Source of the DNA: Oxalicibacterium flavum
GTDB lineage: Bacteria; Pseudomonadota; Gammaproteobacteria; Burkholderiales; Burkholderiaceae_D
DNA length: 64,000 nt
Direction: 5' to 3'
NCBI RefSeq assembly: GCF_014635065.1
Contig: NZ_BMCG01000001.1
Span: forward strand, 558,001-622,000
Shown: in pieces, positions 42,512 to 51,635 of the stretch
How positions within the stretch are numbered: position 1 is the stretch's first letter
Layout of the letters: each line of letters opens with the position of its first letter
The notes under the pieces: generated by a model
Database searches by the model: none
What the model was told of the DNA's origin: nothing
What the model saw: only the letters and a program-made list of their open reading frames with translations
Program-made: the position numbers and the translations under genes

Positions 42512-43279
42512 ATGCTTGAACTATTGTCGGACCCGCACGCGTGGATGGCATTCATCACACTGACCGCACTCGAGCTCGTCCTGGGCATCGACAACATCAT
42601 TTTCATTTCCATCCTGGTTGACAAGCTGCCGGTCGAACGACGCGAATTCGCGCGCAAGCTGGGCCTGTTCATCGCCATGTTCATGCGCATCGGCCTGCTG
42701 ATGGTGCTGGCGTGGATCGTCGGTCTGACGGCGCCGCTGTTTACCGTGATGCAGCAGGAAATCTCGGGGCGCGACCTGATCCTGATCGGCGGCGGCCTGT
42801 TCCTGATCTGGAAGAGCACGGGCGAGATCCATCAGGGGCTCGAAGGCGAGGAGGGCCATACCTCGAGCGCGGTCAAGGCGACCTTCAGCGCCGTCATCCT
42901 GCAGATCATGGTGGTCGATCTGGTGTTCTCGCTGGATTCCATCATCACCGCGGTCGGCATGGTCGATGAACTGGCGGTGATGGTGGCAGCGGTGATCGCC
43001 TCGGTCGGCCTGATGATGGTGTTTGCGGGACCGATCGGGCGCTTCGTCTCGGCGCATCCGTCGATCAAGATGCTGGCGCTGGCGTTCCTGGTCGCCATCG
43101 GCGTGGTGCTGATCGCCGAAGGCTTCGACCAGCACATTCCGAAGGGCTACATCTACACCGCGATGGCGTTTTCGCTGGTGGTCGAACTGATCAACATCCG
43201 CGCGCGCAAGAAGGCGGCACGGCCAGTCAAGCTGCACGCGCCGTATGCGAGCGACGAGGCAAACCCGCCGCCGCACTGA
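42512..43279 (+). CDS. TerC family integral membrane protein
   Basis: 255 residues with ribosome site AAGGAGAC. About seven transmembrane helices; the acidic residues in helix 1 ([19 protein letters not shown]) and helix 4 ([20 protein letters not shown]) are the conserved TerC metal-handling positions. Members (Alx, YgdQ, YkoY types) export Mn or act in metal loading of secreted proteins. I looked for a yybP-ykoY manganese riboswitch in the 270-bp leader and saw none. A GC-rich hairpin without a T-run (43295-43328) follows. Confidence 0.92.
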   Translation: MLELLSDPHAWMAFITLTALELVLGIDNIIFISILVDKLPVERREFARKLGLFIAMFMRIGLLMVLAWIVGLTAPLFTVMQQEISGRDLILIGGGLFLIWKSTGEIHQGLEGEEGHTSSAVKATFSAVILQIMVVDLVFSLDSIITAVGMVDELAVMVAAVIASVGLMMVFAGPIGRFVSAHPSIKMLALAFLVAIGVVLIAEGFDQHIPKGYIYTAMAFSLVVELINIRARKKAARPVKLHAPYASDEANPPPH

Positions 43280-43369
43280 TCGGCACTATCCCGGGCCGGC
43301 GGTATGCATGCAAGCGCGTGCCGCCGGCTTGTGCGAGGATGCAGGCTGTCCTCATTCAACGCCTGCCTC

Positions 43370-44005
43370 ATGGATTCCGCTTCCTCGCTCCTCCAGTCCC
43401 AGCCGACATTGACCGGCGACACGGTCGAACTGCGGCCGCTGCAAGCCGAACATGCCGAACAGCTGCTCGACGCCGCCGCCGACGGCGAACTCTGGAACCT
43501 CAAGGTCACCGTCATTCCCGGCCCGGCCACGGTCGATGCCTACATCGCCGCCGCCCTGGCCGGCCGCGATCAGGGCACGGTGATGCCGTTCGTCATCGTG
43601 CGCCGCAATACCGACGAGAGCGGCACCATCGTCGGCAGCACGCGCTTCTGGAAGATCGACCGCGCCAATCGCAAGATGGAAATCGGCCATACGTGGCTGG
43701 CGCGCTCGGCGCAGCGCACGCGCATCAATACCGAGGCGAAGTTCCTGCTGCTGCGCCACGCCTTCGAGCAGATGCAGGCCACGCGTGTGCAGTTCACCAC
43801 CGACGAGCGCAATGCAGCCTCGCGCGCCGCCATCCTGCGCCTGGGTGCGCTGCAGGAAGGCATCATCCGTCACGAGCGCATCATGCCGGACGGCCACATC
43901 CGCAATTCGGTGCGCTTCAGCATCATCGAACCGGAATGGCCGGCGGTGAAGGCAAGGCTGCTGGAAAGACTGGGAACGGAAACCGCCTATCTGTCGGGAC
44001 AATAG
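43370..44005 (+). CDS. GNAT family N-acetyltransferase (RimJ/RimL-like)
   Basis: 211 residues from the ATG at 43370. N-terminal VELRPLQAEHAEQLLDAAAD, the core strand GSTRFWKIDRANRKMEIGHTW and the region ATRVQFTTDERNAASRAAIL with LGALQEGIIRHE match the RimJ/RimL-like GNAT proteins that acetylate N-termini or small amines. The target is unknown. Its 3' end overlaps the convergent gamma-glutamylcyclotransferase gene by 19 bp. Confidence 0.9.
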   Translation: MDSASSLLQSQPTLTGDTVELRPLQAEHAEQLLDAAADGELWNLKVTVIPGPATVDAYIAAALAGRDQGTVMPFVIVRRNTDESGTIVGSTRFWKIDRANRKMEIGHTWLARSAQRTRINTEAKFLLLRHAFEQMQATRVQFTTDERNAASRAAILRLGALQEGIIRHERIMPDGHIRNSVRFSIIEPEWPAVKARLLERLGTETAYLSGQ

Positions 44006-44376
44006 GCGTCGATGAAGTGCGCGATGCGGAAGGCCTGCGGGTCCCACTCGCGGCGCGTCAGGCGCTCGATGGCGGTGAAGACATAGGTTTCCACCACCAG
44101 ATTGCGGTCAGCCTCCAGCGAGACCGTGACGGCCTCGCGCCGGTATTCGCTGCCCTCGAAGACATCGAGCGTCAGCAGGTCGGCGTCATCGACGTCGAAA
44201 TACAGCACGCCGTTGACCGCCGCGCCCGCCTGCCGCACCAGCCCCGGATAGGTCTCGCCGCTGACTTCATAGCGCGCGAAGCCCGGCAGCAGGGCCGGCG
44301 CCGAACGGTATTCGCCGCGCACCACACGCTGCCACACCGCGGGGAACATCAGCGAACCGTAGGTGAAGATATCCAT
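43987..44376 (-). CDS. Gamma-glutamylcyclotransferase (AIG2-like) family protein
   Basis: 129 residues from the ATG at 44376 (MDIFTYGSLMFPAVW). FTYGSLM is the conserved nucleotide-like pocket motif of the GGCT fold, and the catalytic Glu is expected in LDVFEGSEYRREAV. These enzymes release 5-oxoproline from gamma-glutamyl amines or act on AIG2-type substrates. There is no Shine-Dalgarno sequence upstream of this ATG; the bases before it belong to a 159-bp imperfect palindrome. Confidence 0.88.
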   Translation of the reverse strand: MDIFTYGSLMFPAVWQRVVRGEYRSAPALLPGFARYEVSGETYPGLVRQAGAAVNGVLYFDVDDADLLTLDVFEGSEYRREAVTVSLEADRNLVVETYVFTAIERLTRREWDPQAFRIAHFIDAYCPDR

Positions 44377-44380
44377 GTCA

Positions 44381-44539
44381 GAAGGTATGAATGAATCCGG
44401 CGTGGCCCGATGGCCCGCCAGAACGTGCGCGATCAAGGCGCACAGCGCAGACGTGGTTCGAGCCACGGCGAGCATTTGCAACGCAGAGCGCGCGTGTTCT
44501 GGCGAGGCAAGCGGACATGATGGGTTCTTTCATACCTTC
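44381..44539. repeat. 159-bp imperfect palindrome filling an intergenic gap
   Basis: GAAGGTATGA (44381-44390) is perfectly inverted as TCATACCTTC (44530-44539). Aligning the outer 54 bases of each side without gaps gives 40 Watson-Crick matches, including CGCCAGAAC, and the centre closes on CGTGG/CCACG (44452-44467). In a plus-strand transcript five of the mismatches become G-U pairs. The element spans exactly from the stop codon of the DUF2062 gene to 4 bp before the next start codon. Confidence 0.75.
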
Positions 44540-45118
44540 TTAGTCCTCCAGAGATTGCTGGATGCGACGCACGCGCTGCTTCCAGCGATAGCGCGCCTGC
44601 AACTGCCAGATCACGCTGACCAGCACATAGCCGAGCAGGGCCGATACGATCGCGAACACCAGCAGCCCCAGCATCAGCTGCGGTCCCACGCCCTGCACCC
44701 ATTCCAGCGCGGTGTGCCACCAGCTGCTGACATCGCCCTTCAACTCGGGCATGGCGCCGACCGCATTCGGATCGAAACCGTCATCGGCCGCGCTGTCCTC
44801 GCCCAGTATCCACTTGCCGAGCCGGTAGGCAGCGTAATAGAGCGGCGGCACCGTGAACGGATTGGTCACCAGCGTGGCGAATGCGGCCACCGGCAGGTTG
44901 ACACGAAAGATGACGGAGCCGATCGCACCCAGCAGAATCTGCGCGATCGGGCTCAGGATGCCGAAGAACAGGCCGACGGCCATGCCGCCCGCCACGCCGC
45001 GGCGGTTGAATTGCCACAGGTAATGATGATGCAGATAACGCCGCAACGGCTTCAGGTAGCGATTCTCCTGAATGCTCTGCGAGGTCGGCATGTGCTTGAA
45101 AAACCGGCTGCGACGCAT
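44540..45118 (-). CDS. DUF2062 domain membrane protein
   Basis: 192 residues from the ATG at 45118. The DUF2062 pattern is clear: a basic N-terminus, GGMAVGLFFGILSPIAQIL, then RVNLPVAAFATLVTNPFTVP with the conserved NPFTVPPLYY, and a C-terminal transmembrane helix (LMLGLLVFAIVSALLGYVL). The last residues are strongly basic (RRIQQSLED preceded by KQRVR). The function is unknown. It lies 96 bp downstream of the SulP gene. Confidence 0.88.
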   Translation of the reverse strand: MRRSRFFKHMPTSQSIQENRYLKPLRRYLHHHYLWQFNRRGVAGGMAVGLFFGILSPIAQILLGAIGSVIFRVNLPVAAFATLVTNPFTVPPLYYAAYRLGKWILGEDSAADDGFDPNAVGAMPELKGDVSSWWHTALEWVQGVGPQLMLGLLVFAIVSALLGYVLVSVIWQLQARYRWKQRVRRIQQSLED

Positions 45119-45214
45119 GAAAGACAAACCTCCGGACACGGGAAATGGACACTGCTGGACTTCTTCCGACCGCAAAAGCCGCCGGTAATTCAACCGCCAC
45201 GCTGCGCGGCTTGA

Positions 45215-46897
45215 TCAGCGCGGTGCCGCCAGCGCCGCGATCGCCTCGCGATCGGTCATGAAGATGTGTTCGTTGCCCAGCACCTCTATCCAGCCGGCAT
45301 CTTCGAGCACGTCCCACACCTGTTTCTTGATGGCCGTCACGTACAGTTCGACGCCCATGCCCTTGAGCGCGGTCTGCAGCGACTCCAGCGTATCGACGCC
45401 GGTGGCATCGATGTCGTTGACCGAACCCACGCACAGCAGGATGCGGCGAATCTGCGGTTCCTGGCTGCAATGTTCAGTGACGAAACGTTCGAGCGCGGCG
45501 CCGGTCAGGAAGTTGAGCGCGGCATCGATGCGCACCGCCAGCAGATCGTCGGCCAGGCGCGGCAGATCGAAGCGGCGGCTGTCGCGCAGCGTGCCGTCCT
45601 TGTGTTCGCTGACCTCGATGATGCGCGGCTGCATGTGACGGTACAGATAGCAGACCATGGTCAGGCCGATGCCGGCCACCACGCCCCAGTGCAGGCGCGG
45701 CATCGCCACCAGCGTGACGACGAAGGTCACGATGGCGATCGCCGCATCGTCCCTGGCGATCGCGAACAGGCGCTTGAAGGCGCCGAAATCGAACAGGCTG
45801 AACACCGGCATGATGATCAGCGCCGCCAGCACCGAGCGCGGCACATAGAACAGCAGGTCGGTGAAGAACAGCAGGCACAGCAGCACGCACAGCAGCGTGA
45901 ACAGCGTGGCCCAGGCGCTGTTCGCGCCCGCGTACAGGTTCAGCGCCGAGCGCGAGAACGAGCCGCTGACCGGAAACGCGCCGCTGAAGCCGCTCGCCAC
46001 CTTGGCCAGTCCCTGGCCGATCAGTTCCTGGTTCTCGTCCCAGCGCTCGCGCCGCTTGCGCGCCAGCACGCGGCAGCTCGACATCGCCTCGGTGAAGCTG
46101 ATCAGCGCCAGCACCAGTCCGGCCGACCACAGTTCGCGATGCTGTTCGAAGGTAATGGCCGACGGCAGCACCAGCGGCGGCAGACCCTTGGCGATCTCGC
46201 CGACCACTTCGCCGCCGGCCGGCGCGTAGCCGAGCACCCAGCTCAAAAAGGTGCCAAGAATCGTGACCAGCAGAATGCCGGGAAAACGCGGGAAGAATTT
46301 CTTGCTCAGCCACAGCATCAGCAGCGCGCCAAAGCCGAAGGCCGAGGTCATCAAGACGTGCGACGGCGCTTCTGCCACGCGTGCGGCGACCGCCGCCGGA
46401 TCGTTGCTGAACAGATCGGGAATGCCGACCAGCGTCGGAATCTGCGACGCCATGATGATCAGCGCCGCCGCATTAATGAAGCCGACGATCACCGGCTGCG
46501 ACACCAGGTTGGACAACCGTCCGAGCCGGAACGCGCCGAGCAGGAACTGGAACAGGCCCGAATAGATCGACAGCCAGATCGCCAGTGCGACCCACTGTTC
46601 GGACGCCGGCACCGCATGCGAACTCAGCGAGCCGAACACCAGCAGGCTGCTCAAGGCCGCCGGCCCGACCGCCAGCAGCGCCGACGAGCCCCACAGCACG
46701 CCGACCAGCGTCGGGATCAGCGCCGCGTACAAACCGGTCGCCGCCGGCATGCCGGCCAGCGTGGCATAGGCCACCGCCTGCGGGATCAGCACCAGGCCGA
46801 CGCTGAAGCCGGCCCAGGCATCGCTCTTGAGCGAAGACAGCGTGGGCCGTGGCCAGTGCAGGAAGGGGAAAAAACGCTTGATATCGAAGGGAGTCAT
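45215..46897 (-). CDS. SulP family anion transporter with STAS domain
   Basis: 560 residues. The membrane domain (about 20-420, more than ten hydrophobic segments) carries the SulP signature region GFSVGLVLIPQAVAYATLAG with GLYAALIPTLVG, and the cytosolic STAS domain spans about 440-555 (ILLCVGSVNDIDATGVDTLE). SulP proteins import sulfate, bicarbonate or other anions, coupled to sodium or protons; the substrate cannot be told from sequence. Confidence 0.92.
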   Translation of the reverse strand: MTPFDIKRFFPFLHWPRPTLSSLKSDAWAGFSVGLVLIPQAVAYATLAGMPAATGLYAALIPTLVGVLWGSSALLAVGPAALSSLLVFGSLSSHAVPASEQWVALAIWLSIYSGLFQFLLGAFRLGRLSNLVSQPVIVGFINAAALIIMASQIPTLVGIPDLFSNDPAAVAARVAEAPSHVLMTSAFGFGALLMLWLSKKFFPRFPGILLVTILGTFLSWVLGYAPAGGEVVGEIAKGLPPLVLPSAITFEQHRELWSAGLVLALISFTEAMSSCRVLARKRRERWDENQELIGQGLAKVASGFSGAFPVSGSFSRSALNLYAGANSAWATLFTLLCVLLCLLFFTDLLFYVPRSVLAALIIMPVFSLFDFGAFKRLFAIARDDAAIAIVTFVVTLVAMPRLHWGVVAGIGLTMVCYLYRHMQPRIIEVSEHKDGTLRDSRRFDLPRLADDLLAVRIDAALNFLTGAALERFVTEHCSQEPQIRRILLCVGSVNDIDATGVDTLESLQTALKGMGVELYVTAIKKQVWDVLEDAGWIEVLGNEHIFMTDREAIAALAAPR

Positions 46898-47058
46898 GTA
46901 AACCGTCTGAAGCCGTCTGAAGCGAGCAAACAGCCGGGCACGCCCCGGCGCAACAGCAGCTATTGTATTTTGTTCCTGCCCCGCGCTGTCGGTCGGATGC
47001 CGGCCGGCTGCTTTCCCCCGTTTTGGCTCGTTTCCGGGCGGCGCGTAAAATAGCGGCC

Positions 47059-47283
47059 ATGGACATCACGCTCACGGAACTCGAACAAGCCATCAACCAC
47101 TGGCGTACGCTGCATCCCTCGCACGGCGAGGAACGCGCGCTGTCGGCCGAAGTCGATACGCTCGCCACGCTGTACGCGCTCATGATCTTCCACCGCCGCA
47201 GCAGCCTGCCGCTGGCCGACGCCAAACCCGAAGCGCGTCAGCTCATCGAAGACTGGCGCACCCGGAAAAACCCGCCGGCCTGA
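47059..47283 (+). CDS. DUF3717 family small protein
   Basis: 74 residues from the ATG at 47059. It matches the DUF3717 pattern that I know from Burkholderiales: ITLTELEQAINHWRTLHPS at the start and LATLYALMIFHRRSSLPL in the middle. It is soluble with no recognisable catalytic motif; the function is unknown. Confidence 0.8.
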   Translation: MDITLTELEQAINHWRTLHPSHGEERALSAEVDTLATLYALMIFHRRSSLPLADAKPEARQLIEDWRTRKNPPA

Positions 47284-47359
47284 CCGCGCCGGCGTCCCTT
47301 TCCCGCAACAAAACGCCGTCCGGCGCGACGCGCGGTTGCGTGCTGCCCGGGCTTTGCTC

Positions 47360-47382
47360 GATAATCGATAGTCATTCTCATT
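47360..47382. promoter_or_regulatory. Fur-like box upstream of the second fecI-type gene
   Basis: GATAATCGATAGTCATTCTC resembles overlapping GATAAT-type Fur hexamers, about 45 bp before the sigma-factor start. It is less symmetrical than the other two Fur-like sites in the window. Confidence 0.6.
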
Positions 47383-47424
47383 TGAACACCATGCCGCGCA
47401 TCGCATGCGGGCAGGCCAGCCTTC

Positions 47425-47946
47425 ATGAGCGCCCCGGACTATTCATCGCCGCCCTCCATCGACATCCTCTACAGCGACCATCACGACTGGCTGCAGGGAT
47501 GGCTGCGGCGCCGTCTCGGCAATGCGGCCGACGCGGCCGACCTCGCGCATGACGCCTTCGTGCGTCTGCTGACCGCGCCCAAACGCTTCGACAGCCCGCC
47601 CGAGGCGCGCGTCTATCTGCGCACCATGGCCAGCGGCCTGTGCGTGGATCTGTGGCGCCGGCGCCAGATCGAACAGGCCTGGCTCGACACGCTGGCGGCC
47701 CAGCCCGAAGCGCTGGCGCCGTCCGCCGAACAGCAGGCCATCGTCCTCGACGCGCTGCACGAGATCGATACCATGCTGCGCCAGCTGCCGCCAAAAGCGG
47801 CCAGCGCCTTCGTCATGGCAGTCGGCTGCGACATGAGCGACAAGGAAGTCGCGGCCGAACTCGGCGTATCCACGCGCATGGTGCGCAAGTACGTCGCGCA
47901 AGCCATGCTGCACTGCCTGCTGCTCGAAGCGCGGCACGCCACCTGA
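47425..47946 (+). CDS. ECF sigma factor, FecI type (second copy)
   Basis: 173 residues. Region 2: LGNAADAADLAHDAFVRLL; region 4: LRQLPPKAASAFVMAVGCDM followed by the HTH SDKEVAAELGVSTRMVRKYV. It is the same family as the sigma factor at 25 kb but clearly divergent, so not a recent duplicate. It precedes a fecR gene by 10 bp and a TonB receptor gene, forming a second cell-surface signalling cassette. Confidence 0.94.
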   Translation: MSAPDYSSPPSIDILYSDHHDWLQGWLRRRLGNAADAADLAHDAFVRLLTAPKRFDSPPEARVYLRTMASGLCVDLWRRRQIEQAWLDTLAAQPEALAPSAEQQAIVLDALHEIDTMLRQLPPKAASAFVMAVGCDMSDKEVAAELGVSTRMVRKYVAQAMLHCLLLEARHAT

Positions 47947-47956
47947 CCGCATCCGC

Positions 47957-48955
47957 ATGAGCGCCCTTCCCCCCGCCGACCGGCTCGACGTTACACACCC
48001 CACGCTCGAACGCGCCGCCGAATGGTTTGCGCTGCTGCGCTCAGGCGATGCCAGCGAGGCCGACCGCGCGCACTGGCAGGCCTGGCTCGCCGCCAGCGAG
48101 GAAAACCGCCATGCCTGGCAATACGTGGAACGCATCAGCGGCCGCTTCATGCCGCTGCGGCAAGGCGAACACGGCCGCACCGCTGCCGACGCCTTCCAGA
48201 CCGCGCGCAGCCTGATGACGCGACGCCGCCGCGTCCTGCTCGGCATCGCCGCCTGTGCCGGCAGCGGTGTGCTCGGCTGGCAGGTCTGGCGCCACACGCC
48301 GGTAGCCGGCATGGCGCTGGCCTGGGTGGCCGACTACCACACCGCCACTGGCGAAGTGCGCGACGTGTCGCTGTCCGACGGCACCCACGTCTGGCTCGGC
48401 ACCGCCAGCGCCTTCAACGAGCGCTATGCCGGCGACCTGCGCCGGCTCGATCTGGTGCGCGGCGAAATCCTGATCCAGACCGGCAGCGACGCGCTGCGCC
48501 CCTTCGTGCTCGACTCGGCGCACGGCCGCATGCGCGCGCTCGGCACGCGTTTTACCGCACGGCTGGAAGACGACGCCACGCTGCTGGCCGTGCACCAGGG
48601 CTCGGTCGAGATCCGCACCGGCAGCAGCGGTGCCACCACCGTCGTGCAGGCAGGACAGCAGGCGCGCTTCACGGCTACCGGCATCGGCCGGATCGAACCC
48701 GCCGATCCAGGGCGCGAAGCCTCGGCGCGCGGCATCCTGATCGCGCAGAACATTCCGCTCGAACAGGTGGTACAGGAACTGCGCCGCTACCATCCCGGCC
48801 ATCTCGGCCTCGATCCCGCCATCGCCGGCCTGCCGGTGTTCGGCAGCTATCCAGCGCACGACGTTGCGCGCACGCTCGCGATGCTGGCCTCGGTGATGCC
48901 GATCAGCGTCCGCCAGCCGTTGCCGTGGTGGATCAGCATCGGCCCCGACGAATAA
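47957..48955 (+). CDS. FecR-type anti-sigma regulator (second copy)
   Basis: 332 residues. The N-terminal sigma-binding domain has AAEWFALLRSGDASEADRAH and the WLAASEENRHAWQYVER motif; a membrane segment near 92-108 (VLLGIAACAGSGVLGWQV) carries a twin-arginine-like RRR just before it; the periplasmic FecR domain follows (LSDGTHVWLGTASAFNERY). The C-terminal part should touch the receptor's STN domain. The receptor gene begins 186 bp downstream. Confidence 0.92.
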   Translation: MSALPPADRLDVTHPTLERAAEWFALLRSGDASEADRAHWQAWLAASEENRHAWQYVERISGRFMPLRQGEHGRTAADAFQTARSLMTRRRRVLLGIAACAGSGVLGWQVWRHTPVAGMALAWVADYHTATGEVRDVSLSDGTHVWLGTASAFNERYAGDLRRLDLVRGEILIQTGSDALRPFVLDSAHGRMRALGTRFTARLEDDATLLAVHQGSVEIRTGSSGATTVVQAGQQARFTATGIGRIEPADPGREASARGILIAQNIPLEQVVQELRRYHPGHLGLDPAIAGLPVFGSYPAHDVARTLAMLASVMPISVRQPLPWWISIGPDE

Positions 48956-49141
48956 AAAAACTCCGAAAAGCGGTTCCGCTTTTGCGGGTCTCGTTCGATC
49001 AACGCTATGAGACCGCTCCATCGTCGCGTTCCATCGACCACCGCCACCCATCCGCACCGCCATTCCGGGCACAGGCAGCCGGACACGATCGCGCGACGCA
49101 GCGTCTCCATCGACGATCAACCCTATCGAGAAAGAATCTTC

Positions 49142-51577
49142 ATGTCCCGCCCTGTCCCTTACGTGCAACGCACCGCGACCGCACACCGCCGCTTGCGTCC
49201 TCTCTCGCTTGTGCTGGCCCTGCATCTCGCCTTTGGCGGCGGCCTGCTGGCCGCCGGTGCCTGGTCGACATCGGCCCATGCCCAGAGCACCGATGCCGTC
49301 CATCAATACGATATTCCGGCCGGTCCGCTCGGCAACGCCCTGACGCGCTTCAGCGCCGAAACCGGCATCCTGCTCGCGGCGCCCGCCGATCTGGTGCAGG
49401 GCAAGAACAGCAACGGCGTGCGCGGCGGCCACAGCATCGCCACTGCGCTGCATGCGCTGCTGGCCGGTACCGGACTGGAAGCGGTGCAGGAAACGCAAGG
49501 CCAGTATCGGCTGCAGCCGCTGGACAAGACCACCACGCTGGCGCCTGTGACGGTGACCGCGGCGGTGCAGGCCGAACCGACCCGGGCCTATGCCGGCGGC
49601 CAGGTGGCGCGCGGCGGGCGCATCGGCATGCTGGGCGATCAGGATGTGTTCGACACGCCCTTCAGCGTGACGAGCTACACCGAGGAACTGATCCAGAACC
49701 AGCAGGCGCGCACCGTCGGCGACGTGATTCTGAACGACGCCTCGACACGGCTCGCCAGCTCCAGCCAGGGCGCGGGCGAGACCTTTTCGATCCGCGGCTT
49801 CAATACCGGCGGCAGCGGCGCCGAACTCTACGACGGTCTGCCCGGCATGTCGCACCGCCGCTATTCGACGGTGGAGAAACTGGAACGCGTCGAAGTCTTC
49901 AAGGGCGCCAACGCGCTGCTGACCGGCACCACCGGTTCGGTCGGCGGCACCATCAACCTCGTTCCCAAGAAACCGCTCGAGCAATCGCTAACACGACTCG
50001 ATGCCACCTACGAATCAGAATCCCGCGTCGGCGTGCATGCGGACGTCAGCCGCCGCTTCGGCGCGGCCGAACAGTTCGGCATCCGCGTCAACGGCATCTA
50101 CCGCGACGGCGAATCCGCCTTCGAAAACAACAAGGAAGAACTGAAAGACCTGAGCGTGGCGCTGGAAGCGCGTACCGGCAAGCTGCGCACCTCGGCCATC
50201 TTCGACTATTCGGAACAGAACATGACGGGCGGCAACCAGCAATTCAACGCACTGTCCGCACCGCCCGCCGCACCCGATCTCGGCAAGGCCATCCAGCAGC
50301 CATGGGAGCGTATCGACTCGCGCTTCCTGCGTGCCATGCTGAAGGCCGAATACGATCTGGCGGACAACTGGACGCTGCATGCCGCCTATGGTGCGACCGA
50401 TTTCAAGGGCTACTGGCTGCGCACTTCCGGCACCGCGCTCGATACGGCAGGCAACTTCAACAGAAGCGCCTTGCAACAGGCCGACGTGCAGAGCGCCAAC
50501 ACGGGCCTCGCCGGCATTCGCGGTCACTTCAAGATCGGCAGCGTCACGCACAAGCTGTCGGCGGAATTCCTGCGCACCGAAACCGAGAGCGGCAGGATAA
50601 GCGCCGCCATCCCGAACCCATCGCCTTCCTCGAACATCTACCAACCGGTCTTCGTCCCGCGTCCTGCGATCGGACCGCTCGAACGCGATCCGCGCAAGAC
50701 CTCGGAAAGCATCGTCGAATCGACCGCCATTGCCGACACCCTCGGCTTCCTGAACGATCGCGTGCTGCTGACGGTCGGTGTACGTCACCAGCGTGTCCAG
50801 AGCAGGAATTTCAATGCCGTGACCGGTGCCATTTCCGGCACGCCGTACGACAAGTCGGCGACCACGCCGGCGGTGGCGTTGCTGGTGAAAGCCAGCGACA
50901 CGCTCTCGCTCTACGGCAACTACATCGAATCGCTGGAATCCGGCCCGACCGCGCCGAGCGGCACGGTGAACGAGGGCGAGCTCTTCCCGCCATCGAAAAC
51001 CAAGCAGGTCGAGGTGGGCGCCAAGCTCGATCTCGGCAAGGTCGGATTCACGGCAGGCTTGTTCGAGCTGGCGCGCCCGAGCGGCATCATCGACTCCGCC
51101 AATCGCTTCGACGTGAACGGCGAACAGCGCCATCGCGGACTCGAATTGAGTGCCTTCGGCCAGCCGCATCCGCAATTGCGCGTGCTGGGCAGCGCAACCT
51201 ACATCGACAGCAAGCGCACCAAGACGCAGGATGGCACCCTTGACGGTTACGATGGCGTCGGCGTGCCGGACCTGAGCGCCGTGCTCGGCTTCGAATGGGA
51301 CAGCCGCGCAATCGAAAACCTGACGCTCACCGGCCGCGTCAATTACACAGCACAGCAATACATCCGCGACGACAATTCGCAGTCGATCCCGTCCTACACC
51401 CTGTATGGCGTCGGTGCACGCTACAAGACCAAGCTGGGCGGCAGGGATGTCACGATACGCGCCAGCGTGGAGAATCTGTTCGGCAAGGATTACTGGACCA
51501 CCTTCGTCGGCAGTCCTGGCCTGCTGTATCTGGGCTCGCCGAGAAGGGCGTTCCTTTCGCTGTCCATGGACATCTGA
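49142..51577 (+). CDS. TonB-dependent siderophore receptor with N-terminal signalling domain (second copy)
   Basis: 811 residues from the ATG at 49142; 45 further upstream codons in frame look non-coding. The signal peptide ends near SAHAQ. The STN signalling domain spans about 50-125 (YDIPAGPLGNALTRFSAETG), then plug (FSIRGFNTGGSGAELYDGLP, GTTGSVGGTINLVPKKPL) and beta-barrel to a terminal ... SLSMDI. It resembles the ferrichrome/hydroxamate-type siderophore receptors, but the ligand is not certain. It belongs with the fecI and fecR genes upstream; no biosynthesis genes are adjacent. Confidence 0.93.
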   Translation: MSRPVPYVQRTATAHRRLRPLSLVLALHLAFGGGLLAAGAWSTSAHAQSTDAVHQYDIPAGPLGNALTRFSAETGILLAAPADLVQGKNSNGVRGGHSIATALHALLAGTGLEAVQETQGQYRLQPLDKTTTLAPVTVTAAVQAEPTRAYAGGQVARGGRIGMLGDQDVFDTPFSVTSYTEELIQNQQARTVGDVILNDASTRLASSSQGAGETFSIRGFNTGGSGAELYDGLPGMSHRRYSTVEKLERVEVFKGANALLTGTTGSVGGTINLVPKKPLEQSLTRLDATYESESRVGVHADVSRRFGAAEQFGIRVNGIYRDGESAFENNKEELKDLSVALEARTGKLRTSAIFDYSEQNMTGGNQQFNALSAPPAAPDLGKAIQQPWERIDSRFLRAMLKAEYDLADNWTLHAAYGATDFKGYWLRTSGTALDTAGNFNRSALQQADVQSANTGLAGIRGHFKIGSVTHKLSAEFLRTETESGRISAAIPNPSPSSNIYQPVFVPRPAIGPLERDPRKTSESIVESTAIADTLGFLNDRVLLTVGVRHQRVQSRNFNAVTGAISGTPYDKSATTPAVALLVKASDTLSLYGNYIESLESGPTAPSGTVNEGELFPPSKTKQVEVGAKLDLGKVGFTAGLFELARPSGIIDSANRFDVNGEQRHRGLELSAFGQPHPQLRVLGSATYIDSKRTKTQDGTLDGYDGVGVPDLSAVLGFEWDSRAIENLTLTGRVNYTAQQYIRDDNSQSIPSYTLYGVGARYKTKLGGRDVTIRASVENLFGKDYWTTFVGSPGLLYLGSPRRAFLSLSMDI

Positions 51578-51587
51578 CGAAAACAAG

Positions 51588-51614
51588 AACGGCACCGCTC
51601 GGTGCCGTTTTTTA
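51588..51614. terminator. Terminator between TonB receptor 2 and the radical SAM gene
   Basis: AACGGCACC (51588-51596) pairs with GGTGCCGTT (51601-51609), followed by TTTTT on the right and A residues on the left, so it may serve both convergent genes. Confidence 0.88.
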
Positions 51615-51635
51615 TTGACCATGCGCGATTGGTGT

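Noticed and set aside
43295-43328. GC-rich hairpin GCCGGCGG/CCGCCGGC after the terC-like gene
   Set aside because: The stem is perfect, but no T-run follows on either strand, so I did not list it as a terminator.
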